DNA of 64,000 nt from an uncultured Bacteroidales bacterium (GTDB lineage: Bacteria; Bacteroidota; Bacteroidia; Bacteroidales; Bacteroidaceae), in assembly GCA_902801425.1 (NCBI GenBank), contig CADCIQ010000008.1, forward strand, positions 1-64,000, read 5' to 3'. Positions 7,833-16,486 of the stretch are shown here, one piece after another; position 1 is the stretch's first letter; each line of letters opens with the position of its first letter. The notes under the pieces are model-generated. The model was not told the origin of the DNA, did not search any database, and worked only from the letters and a program-made list of their open reading frames with translations. The position numbers and the translations under genes were made by a program.

Positions 7833-10013
7833 TCAATTACACTTTACAAGTATCAACTTGCCTTGCTTGAACAGGGCCTCACCTTCTTGCTTGGAAACTC
7901 GGTCAGACTGAGGTTGTGCAGATTGCTTCGTATCGGAAATCATACTTGGCGCAGAAGATTGTATATGTCCCTGATAAGAATCTGGATTGCCCAACGTCTT
8001 ACCTGAAACGATGGCCCAGGTACAGATTGAGAATTGAGATTCATCACGAGTGATTTGTTTGTCTCCCCAGGCAGAATAAACGGTATCGGAGGTTCCCATT
8101 CCCAATTCGTTATTTTGGATGGCAAAATAGATACGGTAGCGGAAATACCATCTGGACCAATCGTGAACACCTGTACTTTCGTTAAAATAGAGATAATACG
8201 ATGTGGCACTATACTTGGACGTTATGGTATAAAACCAATAGTTGGAGTTGTATTTGAAATCGGACAAAGCTGCCATGGGAAGCGTAGAGGACCTCGTCTT
8301 AAACTCATACCTATTCAGTTCACCTTGATTCCCGCTGCTGTCGAAGCCGACACTGCACAAAACATAATTGGTGTTAGCCGAATACGAATCACCTCCTCTA
8401 TAGAAAACATTATTGTTGAGATTGCTTGCATTTATTTCATCCGTTTTTATCAGGTCTGCAACGATTTCTGCATCAGACTTGGAACTGATGTCAGTTTTCT
8501 TGTAGGCCTTGAAGTAGCCTTTCGAAACTTTTGTATCTACATTCCAATCAGTAACACAACCATCAGTATATGCAAGGAATTTATTGGGCACGAACTTACA
8601 ATTAGCGATGGTGTTTGACTTTTCGGTTATCCACATGTCAACATCGAAATCCCAATAGTTATTTCCTTCTTCCAATTCAAGGGTATAAGTGATTTTTCCA
8701 ACAGTAACGCTACCTGAGGCTTTTTTGCTACCCTCATTTTTCTTCTGATAAGACATCGAAATACCGATATCCTTAAAGTCTTTCACCATTTGGTCCAATG
8801 TTGGATAAGGATCTGGAAGAGCTGTCTTGTCAATCCTAAACGTATAATATACGGGCTTATCTCCAAGATATAAGTCATAGAATGGGATTCCGCAATAAGT
8901 GAGGTATTTAAGACTCTCGTTGCTGGATGCAAAAAACATAACAGTTTTTTCATGATTCGGGTCAGAAGAATCATCATAAGCTTTATACAGACTGACCAAC
9001 TTGTTTTTAATGGTCTCGTAGGAATCAGTCTTCAGATTGACACCTTCAACAATACCGAACGGTTTCTCCAGTAAGTCTTTTAATGTTACTTCTTGCATCG
9101 TAGCAACCCGTGTCCAACCATTACTGCTATAGTTTGAGGCAGTGGGGATAGTGAAGTAGCCGCTTGTACCTGATTTCAGATTGTTGCCATTGAAGGTACG
9201 GGTATAAATGTCATTACCACTCTTTACTGTAATTTTGTTGTTTGATGTAGGATTTTTGAAATGACCATAAACATACGGTGTGTAGCTGCCATTCACTTTT
9301 AGACTAACATCATGATTGGTTACCTCTGTGAAACTTGCTTCGCTTGTAGACCAATTGAACGCATAACAATACCTGATGTCATTATCAACACCGGGCAAAG
9401 TGACGGTAGCTCCATTAGTACCGTTGAAACGCATACGCCAGAAATAAGGAGTCAGCGTTGCCTTAATTGAAAAAGTTGTTTCTGTTGTTGAGTATGTGGC
9501 AGTTGTCGTAGTGTAGACAGCTGTCTGGTCTGACAAATCAAGAGGGGTAATATTCCAAGCAATTTCTGTATGTCTGACCAACGATCCATTGTTATAAATA
9601 TCGAAGCATCCTGTATCCGAATTGAAATGGTAATAGTTACCATCTTCCTGTTGGAAATAGTACAGCTCACACGTTCCAGATCTTGATTGGGAGTTGAACT
9701 CGTTTGTAGAATACATTATCCATCCGTTAGAACTAAGGACCAAGAAACCCTGATAATACGACGACCCACTCTTAAACCTCGCCAAAATAGTAGCTCCATT
9801 ATTCCAATTGTAGGTCACTGCACGTGTAGTGCCTTGGTCATAGCCAGGCGCCTCGCAGATAAAGTCAACATTTTGCACATAAAAACCATTTTCCATCTTA
9901 ACCGCCTTGGGTTCAGACATGGAATCGTCGCTTGAACATGCAGTCAGGCCTATAAGCATGGAGAGAGCCAGACTGAGCACGATAAATATATTTTTCTTTT
10001 TCATTGTTGTCAT
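7833..10013 (-). CDS. Large surface lipoprotein of unknown function
   Basis: A 726-residue protein with a lipoprotein signal (start MTTMKKKNIF, lipobox LTAC, lipidated Cys26). The residues after the cysteine are SSDDS, the kind of acidic signal linked to surface exposure in Bacteroidetes. The mature protein is rich in Tyr, Asn, Ser and Thr and looks beta-rich, with no catalytic motif I recognise. It is the last gene of the signalling operon, 10 bases after the BACON lipoprotein gene. As the largest exported product at the 3' end it may be a target or output of the envelope arm, which is inference only. Confidence 0.82.
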   Translation of the reverse strand: MTTMKKKNIFIVLSLALSMLIGLTACSSDDSMSEPKAVKMENGFYVQNVDFICEAPGYDQGTTRAVTYNWNNGATILARFKSGSSYYQGFLVLSSNGWIMYSTNEFNSQSRSGTCELYYFQQEDGNYYHFNSDTGCFDIYNNGSLVRHTEIAWNITPLDLSDQTAVYTTTTATYSTTETTFSIKATLTPYFWRMRFNGTNGATVTLPGVDNDIRYCYAFNWSTSEASFTEVTNHDVSLKVNGSYTPYVYGHFKNPTSNNKITVKSGNDIYTRTFNGNNLKSGTSGYFTIPTASNYSSNGWTRVATMQEVTLKDLLEKPFGIVEGVNLKTDSYETIKNKLVSLYKAYDDSSDPNHEKTVMFFASSNESLKYLTYCGIPFYDLYLGDKPVYYTFRIDKTALPDPYPTLDQMVKDFKDIGISMSYQKKNEGSKKASGSVTVGKITYTLELEEGNNYWDFDVDMWITEKSNTIANCKFVPNKFLAYTDGCVTDWNVDTKVSKGYFKAYKKTDISSKSDAEIVADLIKTDEINASNLNNNVFYRGGDSYSANTNYVLCSVGFDSSGNQGELNRYEFKTRSSTLPMAALSDFKYNSNYWFYTITSKYSATSYYLYFNESTGVHDWSRWYFRYRIYFAIQNNELGMGTSDTVYSAWGDKQITRDESQFSICTWAIVSGKTLGNPDSYQGHIQSSAPSMISDTKQSAQPQSDRVSKQEGEALFKQGKLILVKCN

Positions 10014-10023
10014 TTTTTAGGGT

Positions 10024-10998
10024 TTACTTATTATTCAAGTTATCATCGTCACCATATTCGTCGCGTCCGATATAGTCATCGTCCTGTGCGCCTTCCTGCG
10101 CAACGCTAACAGTCTTAGTGCCGCTGTTGGCCCCCTTGATGGTAATGGTAGCCGAGCGACTACTGGTTGAGCTGTTGGCAGCGGCTGTCACTTCTATTGT
10201 TCCGTTGTTGCTATCTGACGTCGGAGATACCGTACACCATGACTGATCGGACGAGACAGTCCATGAGTCGTTGGATGTTACAGTGATATTCTTTGTCTCT
10301 CCTGCTGCAGCAAAAGATAGAGATGATGGACTCACGTCAAGTGTATAGGTAATCTGTTTGGCGTCCTGATTGACTGTAATAGTCTTTGATAACAAACCTC
10401 CTTCTCCTAACACCTCAATGGTAGCACTACGACTGGTAGTATTCGGATTCTCTGCTACATTCACTGTAACATTAGCATTGTTAGAGCCAGACGACGGACT
10501 GACAGTACACCAACTCTCATTGCTCTTCACAGTCCAAGAAACATTTGACGTGATGCTGAACGAATTGCTTCCACCAGAAGACGCAAAGTTCAACTTTGAT
10601 GGACTGATGCCCAAGAACGGATCAGGATCGGGAGTTGAACCACTAGCCTTCTCTGTTACTGTGACTCTTGCTGATACTGTGCCTGTATCGTCAGTAAAGG
10701 TAATAATAGCCTGTCTGTTTGCACCAGTATTGTTTGGAGAATTAACAGCAATTTCAATCTCTCTTCCACCAGATGCTCTGTTTGGATTTATACTCAACCA
10801 AATGCCAGAGCTACTGGCAGTCCATGAGGTATTGGAGGTTACCATAATTTTCGCAGATCCGTTAGGCTCGAGGGTAACGGAAGTAGGACTTACTGACAGT
10901 TTCACTCCTTCACCACCTGCAGAGTCTCCTCCACAATTTACTAAGAAGAGCACTGCACATAGTCCAGTTAGCACGCTTAAAATTGTATTTTTCTTCAT
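10024..10998 (-). CDS. Lipoprotein with three BACON domains
   Basis: A 324-residue protein with lipobox LVNC (Cys22). Three Ig-like BACON repeats follow at about residues 32-115, 128-212 and 218-305. Each has the hallmark pattern of a strand, then SNxSWTxxSxxxW, then SPxSGxxN and an SRSATIxV strand. The C-terminal tail is short and acidic (DDDYIGRDEYGDDDNLNNK). BACON domains in Bacteroidetes are thought to bind carbohydrate or mucin, or to act as extracellular spacers. It probably sits on the outer membrane. The gene lies within the signalling operon, 23 bases after the outer-membrane barrel gene. Confidence 0.88.
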   Translation of the reverse strand: MKKNTILSVLTGLCAVLFLVNCGGDSAGGEGVKLSVSPTSVTLEPNGSAKIMVTSNTSWTASSSGIWLSINPNRASGGREIEIAVNSPNNTGANRQAIITFTDDTGTVSARVTVTEKASGSTPDPDPFLGISPSKLNFASSGGSNSFSITSNVSWTVKSNESWCTVSPSSGSNNANVTVNVAENPNTTSRSATIEVLGEGGLLSKTITVNQDAKQITYTLDVSPSSLSFAAAGETKNITVTSNDSWTVSSDQSWCTVSPTSDSNNGTIEVTAAANSSTSSRSATITIKGANSGTKTVSVAQEGAQDDDYIGRDEYGDDDNLNNK

Positions 10999-11021
10999 AA
11001 TACTATAGAATTAATTAGATT

Positions 11022-11909
11022 TTAGAAAATATATCCTACGTTGACACCAAAGTTGTAGTTTTTATAGTTGCCAAAGCCCATCTGGTAGTCAGCACCAATG
11101 GCATAATGTTTTGCAATAACAAGTCTTAGTCCTGCCTGACCACCCATTTGGAATGCCGAATAGATATCGGAGAACTTCACGTCAGCAAGAGTGGGAAGCG
11201 TACGCTTCATATTACCACCAACGTTGATGCTGAAACAGGGGCCGGCAAGTAACTGCAAGGCAAATGATTCGGAGAGCTTGAAATTAAACAAGGCCTGAAC
11301 AGGAATGTCGACAAACTGGAAGTCACCCTTCTCATCGCGATAGAAATCGGAGTATTTATATCCCTTCGTAGCGAAGAATATTCCAACCTGCGCTCCGATG
11401 AGGTCGGTAAACATATAGGCTCCAGTTGCACCAATGTTAAAGCCCGTCACCCACTTGGTATCATTGTCATATCCTGCGCCCAAATCGCTGGCGGTCGTGA
11501 AGTTCACTCCACCATGTATGCCGATGAAGAGACGCTTTTTTGTCAGTTCCAGGACATAGATATTCATGAGATACACCCTGTTGCTCTTTACATCTTGCAC
11601 GCCGAAGTCGTTGAAGACTACTTCCTTAGGCTCGTAGCCTTGCTTGTAGATGGTGAGCTTACGGTCGCCATTGGTCATGTAGGCCCAGACTTCAGCACCG
11701 TTACGCCTTACTTCAAAAGCACCCGACACACTGTCAATCTTGGCACCCTGGATTTTTACCAGGGCACAAATCTCGTTGTCCCAGTCGCGAATCTGGTCAT
11801 CAGCAGCAATAAACTGTGTTGCCTGACCGAACTTCGTTACTTCAATTTCCTGTGAGAAAGCTGTCACAGCAAGCAGCAACAAACATGATAATAATTGTAA
11901 TCGTTTCAT
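11022..11909 (-). CDS. Outer-membrane beta-barrel protein (PorT/OmpW-like fold)
   Basis: The start at 11909 (MKRLQLLSC...) is chosen because it opens a good signal peptide ending at AFSQ; a start at 11972 would add 21 residues without signal character and run into the upstream gene. The 295-residue product has a periplasmic beta-rich N-terminal part (about residues 20-125) and then alternating amphipathic strands with glycines (LFIGIHGGVNF, GFNIGATGAYMF, GAQVGIFFATKGYKY, YAIGADYQMGFG) ending in the aromatic GVNVGYIF, typical of barrels inserted by the Bam machinery. It probably links the signalling operon to the outer membrane. The ligand is unknown. Confidence 0.85.
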   Translation of the reverse strand: MKRLQLLSCLLLLAVTAFSQEIEVTKFGQATQFIAADDQIRDWDNEICALVKIQGAKIDSVSGAFEVRRNGAEVWAYMTNGDRKLTIYKQGYEPKEVVFNDFGVQDVKSNRVYLMNIYVLELTKKRLFIGIHGGVNFTTASDLGAGYDNDTKWVTGFNIGATGAYMFTDLIGAQVGIFFATKGYKYSDFYRDEKGDFQFVDIPVQALFNFKLSESFALQLLAGPCFSINVGGNMKRTLPTLADVKFSDIYSAFQMGGQAGLRLVIAKHYAIGADYQMGFGNYKNYNFGVNVGYIF

Positions 11910-11937
11910 AATACTTATTGTTTTTAGTTGTTTTGTA

Positions 11938-12936
11938 TTATCTGAATGAACGTTTCTTTGCAGGGATTTCAAAATCTAAGATATTGATGATCTTATCCTT
12001 GGGCGTAGGCATACCAGCCATCTTGTCCGGCTGCCAAGTACGGACATGGATGATGGGCGGTTCGTCATTTTCATGGAACTCCCACAACAGGAACACATAT
12101 CCGTCATCTTCATAGCGGTCTGATTTCCAGTGCTGGTGAAGCGTAACACCAAAGAAGTTTGGATTCTTCTTCGACCGCACCACTTCGGGATCGCTGAAGG
12201 TTACCTTGATATACTTGTTGCTTCTGAAGGTTTGTTTCAGTCGCGACAGATATTGCTGTTTGTTTTGCGTACGATAGACTATCTCCGGACGCAACTTTGG
12301 CTGATCGCCCTTGTTGTCGCGCTTCATCACCACAGAGCCCGTAATAATCAGTGCATCGTCGCTGAACACCTGATCCAGTGCTTCAATGTCTTTCTCGTCG
12401 TAATGGCTACGGAAATCCTCAACGAATTTCAGTATTTCCTCGCGACGGGCCATATCTACTGCATCACCTTGTTTGATGATATTGGTATACACATGGTTGG
12501 CCATAGCCATACGTGCACCCGTTATCTCGCCCTGTCGACTCAGACTGATGGTCAGCTGGCGCTCCCGTTCGCCATCATAGTCTTCAATGACAGGGATGAC
12601 CTTGATAGCGATATTGCGCACCTGATAACCATTGACGGTAGTGTTGCAGTGCTCAGTAATCTCACTGTCCTCGCAGACAAAGTGCAGGTTGTTCCACAGT
12701 AGCGATAACGAATGTACGGCATTGTCGGTAATCCTTATTCCGCTAAGTTGCAGTTCGCCACCATTTGTCCCAGCTTTGGTTATCTCAGTCAGGAATTGTG
12801 ATACGTTACTCTCAATATTACTCTTCAGACGTGTATCACTCAATCCGTCGGCAATGGAGAATCTTACGTTTTGCTGTGCAGTGGCCTTCAGGCCAAAACA
12901 AGCAAGAAATGTCAATATTGCTGCTAAATATTTCAT
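11938..12936 (-). CDS. Secreted protein with an NTF2-like domain
   Basis: A 332-residue protein with a signal peptide ending near KATAQ (about residue 20). Residues about 165-325 look like an NTF2/SnoaL-like cone fold: a helix with IEALDQVFSDDALIITG, then strands carrying YIKVTFSDPEVVRSKKNPN, GVTLHQHWKSD and YVFLLWEF. The N-terminal half has no family I can name. No catalytic residues are evident, so this may be a ligand-binding domain in the periplasm. The start codon overlaps the stop of the preceding gene by 4 bases (12933-12936), indicating translational coupling. Confidence 0.8.
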   Translation of the reverse strand: MKYLAAILTFLACFGLKATAQQNVRFSIADGLSDTRLKSNIESNVSQFLTEITKAGTNGGELQLSGIRITDNAVHSLSLLWNNLHFVCEDSEITEHCNTTVNGYQVRNIAIKVIPVIEDYDGERERQLTISLSRQGEITGARMAMANHVYTNIIKQGDAVDMARREEILKFVEDFRSHYDEKDIEALDQVFSDDALIITGSVVMKRDNKGDQPKLRPEIVYRTQNKQQYLSRLKQTFRSNKYIKVTFSDPEVVRSKKNPNFFGVTLHQHWKSDRYEDDGYVFLLWEFHENDEPPIIHVRTWQPDKMAGMPTPKDKIINILDFEIPAKKRSFR

Positions 12937-13913
12937 CTTATCAGTTTTTTATTTGCCTTTATGTTGTCTTCACTTCCGTACATTCCCTCACCATTGATGT
13001 TAGGGATAAACAGATGAGCCTTGCCGCGAAGTTTGGGCTGGGCACTGTTCAGCTCTTCCACAGGACAGCTGAATTCCAGCAGGTGATGATAGCCCACAAC
13101 CTCGTTGCGCATGTGCAGATAGCCCCTGGCAACAGCGTCTTCCGTATCATCATTTATATAGTAAGATGTACATCCTTGACTTTCACAGTAAGCCACCCAC
13201 TGTCGAACGCTGATGTCCGTCGTTTGTTGGCTGTAGTTGCTCAACAGCATCTCAACATGTATGGTGGCATTAGCCAGTTGCGGTGCAGAACTCAAGAAAA
13301 AGTCCGACTTTACGTTGTCAGGATGGTTTGCCATGTTGCGAACAAAATGCTGTTCCAGTTCACGCCGACTCGAAAGGGAAAGCAATTCATAGTCAACGGG
13401 TACTGCCATGTTTATAATCTCGGAACCATCACGTCGCCAAATCACTTGCCACGCCTTATTGTCTCGTAGTGATATGCTGCATTCGTCCGTCGGTTGGATG
13501 CTGCATACGGTCTGCCACGTGCCATTGAACAACAGGATTTTCTGTAACAGCAGGTCATTCTCTGAATGGATCAGACTTCGGTCAAGGGCGGCATATTCTA
13601 TGCAGTCATATATTGGTGACGGTTTCTGCTGGCGCATCATGTCGCTGAATAGCGGAAGACCGATATGCTCAACTTCTCCGTCGGCACCTATTCTCACTGC
13701 TACTGCCTGTCCTGAGGCCAAAGTGATGGTCGAGGTTGTTCCAGCAAAAGCATTATCAATCTGCTGTTCCATATTCAGTTTCGTTGCAGCAGTCTGTAAC
13801 ATCCGGCAGCGATACTCTCTACTGACAACACCATGGGGTATTGCCAATAGACAAAAGACTACTAAAGCGTGTCTGATGTCGAATTTACGGCATAATAGTC
13901 TTTTTCGTTCCAT
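12933..13913 (-). CDS. Secreted protein of unknown function
   Basis: A 326-residue protein with a basic N-terminus and a hydrophobic stretch (HALVVFCLLAIPHGVV, about residues 15-30) that reads as a signal peptide or anchor. The rest is mixed alpha/beta without a recognisable motif; several cysteines (such as CESQGCTSYY) suggest an oxidising compartment. It overlaps the end of the upstream kinase gene by 29 bases and the next gene by 4 bases, so translation of the three is probably coupled. Its place between a transmembrane kinase and an NTF2-like periplasmic protein suggests a periplasmic partner of the kinase's outer domain, which is inference. Confidence 0.75.
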   Translation of the reverse strand: MERKRLLCRKFDIRHALVVFCLLAIPHGVVSREYRCRMLQTAATKLNMEQQIDNAFAGTTSTITLASGQAVAVRIGADGEVEHIGLPLFSDMMRQQKPSPIYDCIEYAALDRSLIHSENDLLLQKILLFNGTWQTVCSIQPTDECSISLRDNKAWQVIWRRDGSEIINMAVPVDYELLSLSSRRELEQHFVRNMANHPDNVKSDFFLSSAPQLANATIHVEMLLSNYSQQTTDISVRQWVAYCESQGCTSYYINDDTEDAVARGYLHMRNEVVGYHHLLEFSCPVEELNSAQPKLRGKAHLFIPNINGEGMYGSEDNIKANKKLIR

Positions 13914-15456
13914 CTGCTTTTATCCAAGTTCCTTGATACAAGTATCCGTCGTCGTCGAATTCTGCATTGCTAATCTTATCTCCTGCCTGAGCGCTTATCG
14001 AGCCGCCATTGCTACAACGAATCGTTGCAGAAGACGTAAACGTCAGCGTCCCGAAACCAATGGGCTTGCCACCACTGACTCTGCCGCTCCATGAACCATA
14101 GCGCAGATTGCCCTTCGCAACCTTAGGTTCTGGTTTGGCTTCCGGCTTAGGTTCTGCCTTTGGCTCTACTTTAGGTTGCGTTTTGGGCTCTGCCTTGGGT
14201 TCTGGTTTGTGTTCTGACTTTGGCTCTGCCTTTGGTTCAGCTTGGGGGGCTGGCTTTGGCTCAACCTTGGGTTCTTCTTTAGGTTCTGCCTTGGGCTCGA
14301 GCGTAGCCTCAGGTTCCGCTGTAGGCTCTGCCTGAGGAACAGCCACTTGTTCATTTTGAACTGCTGCCGTTATGTCCGGTTTCGTCTGTGGCTTTTGCAT
14401 CATGACAAAAACGCCCACGCCTATCAGGGCGAGTGCTGCAACAGCACCGGCGACTATACCGATTATCCGTTTATCGACAGGCTTGGATGGGCCTTTGGGA
14501 GTTATAGGCTTTTTGGCAGCCCATGTGACAGCCTCTAAGTCCACACGCATTTGTGCCGAGGTACGATAGCGTAAGTCCTGCTTCTTCTCGCAAGCCTTTG
14601 CAATAATCTTTCGAAGCTGTTTGTTATGGACGGCCGTCAATGGCAGTTTCGTCTTCAGCTGTTGCTCCAGTATTTCGTGACGTGGCCCCTCAAAGGGAGT
14701 ATGACCGACAATACACTGATAGAGCAGGACACCCATCGCATAGATATCCGTAGTCTGGTTCTGATGCTGAATGTCGCCTAACACCAGTTCGGGAGCAGCA
14801 TATTCCGGCTTTCCCAAAAACTTTCCTGCCACCGTCAGTCCCTTGTCGTTCGTTGTCAGCGTATTCATCTGCTTGGCAATGCCGAAGTCTATCAACTTGA
14901 TATGGCCATCTTGGGTTATCATGATGTTCGAGGGGTCGATGTCACGATGGATATAGCCAGCGTCATGCAGTGCCATCAGTCCGGAAAGGATGTTCATGAC
15001 TACGGTCCGTGCAAAGTGTTCCGAGTCGTTTTGATAGTCGGCTAACAGCTTTTCTGCAAACGGCACGCTAACCCCGTCACGGTCGGTGGTCTTGCCTTCC
15101 ATCAAGTCGGACAACGAGACACCTGTCAGCAGTTCGCTGACCACATGATAGTGCATCTTCACATCACCAAACTGAGTGCGTTCGGCAATCTCTATAAATC
15201 CCAGCATCTCCACCAGATTGTCGTTGCGTAACTGGATGGAGGCCTCACGCCGGGCACGTTCGATGGCATGTTGTGGCAAGTCGTCGAACATGAACTTGAT
15301 AGCTACAGGGCGCGTTGCTCCTGTGTGTTCATTGACACACGTGCCTTTGAACACCTGCCCCATACCACCAACACCGATAGGTTCGTCGCCAGAGTCCAGC
15401 TGGTAGTAGAGCCCTTTCCGCTTCTCAGTTTCTCCCTGTAGTCTGATTGTCGCCAT
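13885..15456 (-). CDS. Transmembrane Ser/Thr protein kinase with P/E/K-rich linker and MORN-like outer domain
   Basis: A Hanks-type kinase that phosphorylates Ser/Thr on proteins in the cytoplasm. Of 523 residues, about 15-315 form the kinase: G-loop GVGGMGQVFKG (28-38), VAIK lysine Lys54, helix-C Glu71, HRD at 170-172, DFG at 190-192, APE at 221-223. The catalytic loop reads HRDIDPSN, with Asp where most kinases have Lys. A transmembrane helix spans about 331-353. A long Pro/Glu/Lys-rich linker (about 375-446) follows, then about 75 residues outside the inner membrane with MORN-like motifs (LRYGSWSGRV, GYLYQGTW). The linker could reach through the periplasm. It is a near-twin of the kinase at 16487 in its kinase domain, but their outer parts differ. 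Confidence 0.95.
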   Translation of the reverse strand: MATIRLQGETEKRKGLYYQLDSGDEPIGVGGMGQVFKGTCVNEHTGATRPVAIKFMFDDLPQHAIERARREASIQLRNDNLVEMLGFIEIAERTQFGDVKMHYHVVSELLTGVSLSDLMEGKTTDRDGVSVPFAEKLLADYQNDSEHFARTVVMNILSGLMALHDAGYIHRDIDPSNIMITQDGHIKLIDFGIAKQMNTLTTNDKGLTVAGKFLGKPEYAAPELVLGDIQHQNQTTDIYAMGVLLYQCIVGHTPFEGPRHEILEQQLKTKLPLTAVHNKQLRKIIAKACEKKQDLRYRTSAQMRVDLEAVTWAAKKPITPKGPSKPVDKRIIGIVAGAVAALALIGVGVFVMMQKPQTKPDITAAVQNEQVAVPQAEPTAEPEATLEPKAEPKEEPKVEPKPAPQAEPKAEPKSEHKPEPKAEPKTQPKVEPKAEPKPEAKPEPKVAKGNLRYGSWSGRVSGGKPIGFGTLTFTSSATIRCSNGGSISAQAGDKISNAEFDDDGYLYQGTWIKADGTKKTIMP

Positions 15457-15464
15457 TTTTATTG

Positions 15465-16469
15465 CTATTTCTGTTGGATGACCGTCATCCTGAACTTTTT
15501 ATCCTCGCTGGAGAAGACAATCTCTCCCTTGCGACCCGTACTGAATTCAGGACTTTTCTTGTCTATTGACTTTGTGACGAGTGTTACTTTTGAGGTCTTT
15601 GTGTCCTGTCCAGTTGATGCTGCAGCAGTGCCTGTCACAGCTTTTTTCAATGCAGAGCCTAACTGACCAAAGATACCTTTTTCTTTCTTCACCTCTACTT
15701 TTACCTCGACCCAGTCTGGCTTCGATTCCACATACCACGTCTGGTCGTAGTTCGTAGAGATGATGGAGTCGGAGTTGGTATAAACCTCTATTGATTTCTT
15801 GCCGCCTTTCAGTCCGAACTCCACCTGATGGTGGTCGGTGCTGAGCGTTACGGACTTACCTAATTGCCGAACCCTAATCTCCTTCTGATTGTCACCATAG
15901 TCTATCTGTATCACCTGCTCACGATCCAGCGTCTGGTCGTTAGCTTCAACAGCAATGTCTATCGACTTGGCATCGTTACTCCGAGTAACTTTCAGGAAAT
16001 TATCCATGCCTCCCACTCCTGCCGGCACACTGAATTTCCAATTCTTCGTAGGTGCGTCCACCCTTACATTGAGTGAGCCTGCCTTATCGCCGTCGAACAC
16101 GATATTGCTATGGCTGACGGAGAATCTCGTGGATGTCGTGGCCGTTGAAGCAGTTTGCGACGCTCCTTTCTTGCCGCTGCCTCCACCGCCACCTCGTTTT
16201 ATCTGCGAAATATTCTTGTTGCAGATGGCAATCTGGTTGTCGCACATCTTTTTCTTGTCAGCGGTTGTGTATGCGACCTTGGCTGCTTTAAACTTCTGGA
16301 TAGCCGCATTTTGGGATGCCACTGTCATTGTCTGCTGCAATTTCTGGCCATCAATAAATAGTTTGTCACCATTCTGTGCCAAGGCCACCGCCGCCACACA
16401 CAGCATGAATGCCATGACCATCAATCTTGATAAAATATGACTCTTTCTCATAATCTTCCCAATTCTCAA
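15465..16469 (-). CDS. Secreted BACON-like protein with N-terminal helical domain
   Basis: A 334-residue protein with a signal peptide ending at AVALAQ; a start at Met7 (16451) would give a tidier signal. The mature N-terminus is helical (GDKLFIDGQKLQQTM) with two nearby cysteines (MCDNQIAICNKN), like a single TPR hairpin. A Gly/Ser-rich linker follows, then at least two BACON-like beta domains (about 112-205 and 208-334; WKFSVPAGVGGMDNFLKV, TWYVESKPDWVEVKVEV). It lies 8 bases before one kinase gene and 17 bases after another, and is probably a periplasmic sensor or ligand for their outer domains (inference). Confidence 0.82.
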   Translation of the reverse strand: MRIGKIMRKSHILSRLMVMAFMLCVAAVALAQNGDKLFIDGQKLQQTMTVASQNAAIQKFKAAKVAYTTADKKKMCDNQIAICNKNISQIKRGGGGGSGKKGASQTASTATTSTRFSVSHSNIVFDGDKAGSLNVRVDAPTKNWKFSVPAGVGGMDNFLKVTRSNDAKSIDIAVEANDQTLDREQVIQIDYGDNQKEIRVRQLGKSVTLSTDHHQVEFGLKGGKKSIEVYTNSDSIISTNYDQTWYVESKPDWVEVKVEVKKEKGIFGQLGSALKKAVTGTAAASTGQDTKTSKVTLVTKSIDKKSPEFSTGRKGEIVFSSEDKKFRMTVIQQK

Positions 16470-16486
16470 TTTTCAACCTTAAACTT

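Noticed and set aside
8034..13469. Several plus-strand frames of 110-234 codons (such as 8034-8618, 10370-11008, 12130-12702, 12765-13469)
   Set aside because: Each is opposite a minus-strand gene with a signal peptide or known domains. They have no ribosome sites and no recognisable motifs.
14110..14330. Regular short repeats that might look like a CRISPR or satellite
   Set aside because: They are degenerate codons for Pro-Glu-Lys units in the kinase linker, with no spacers and no identical repeat.
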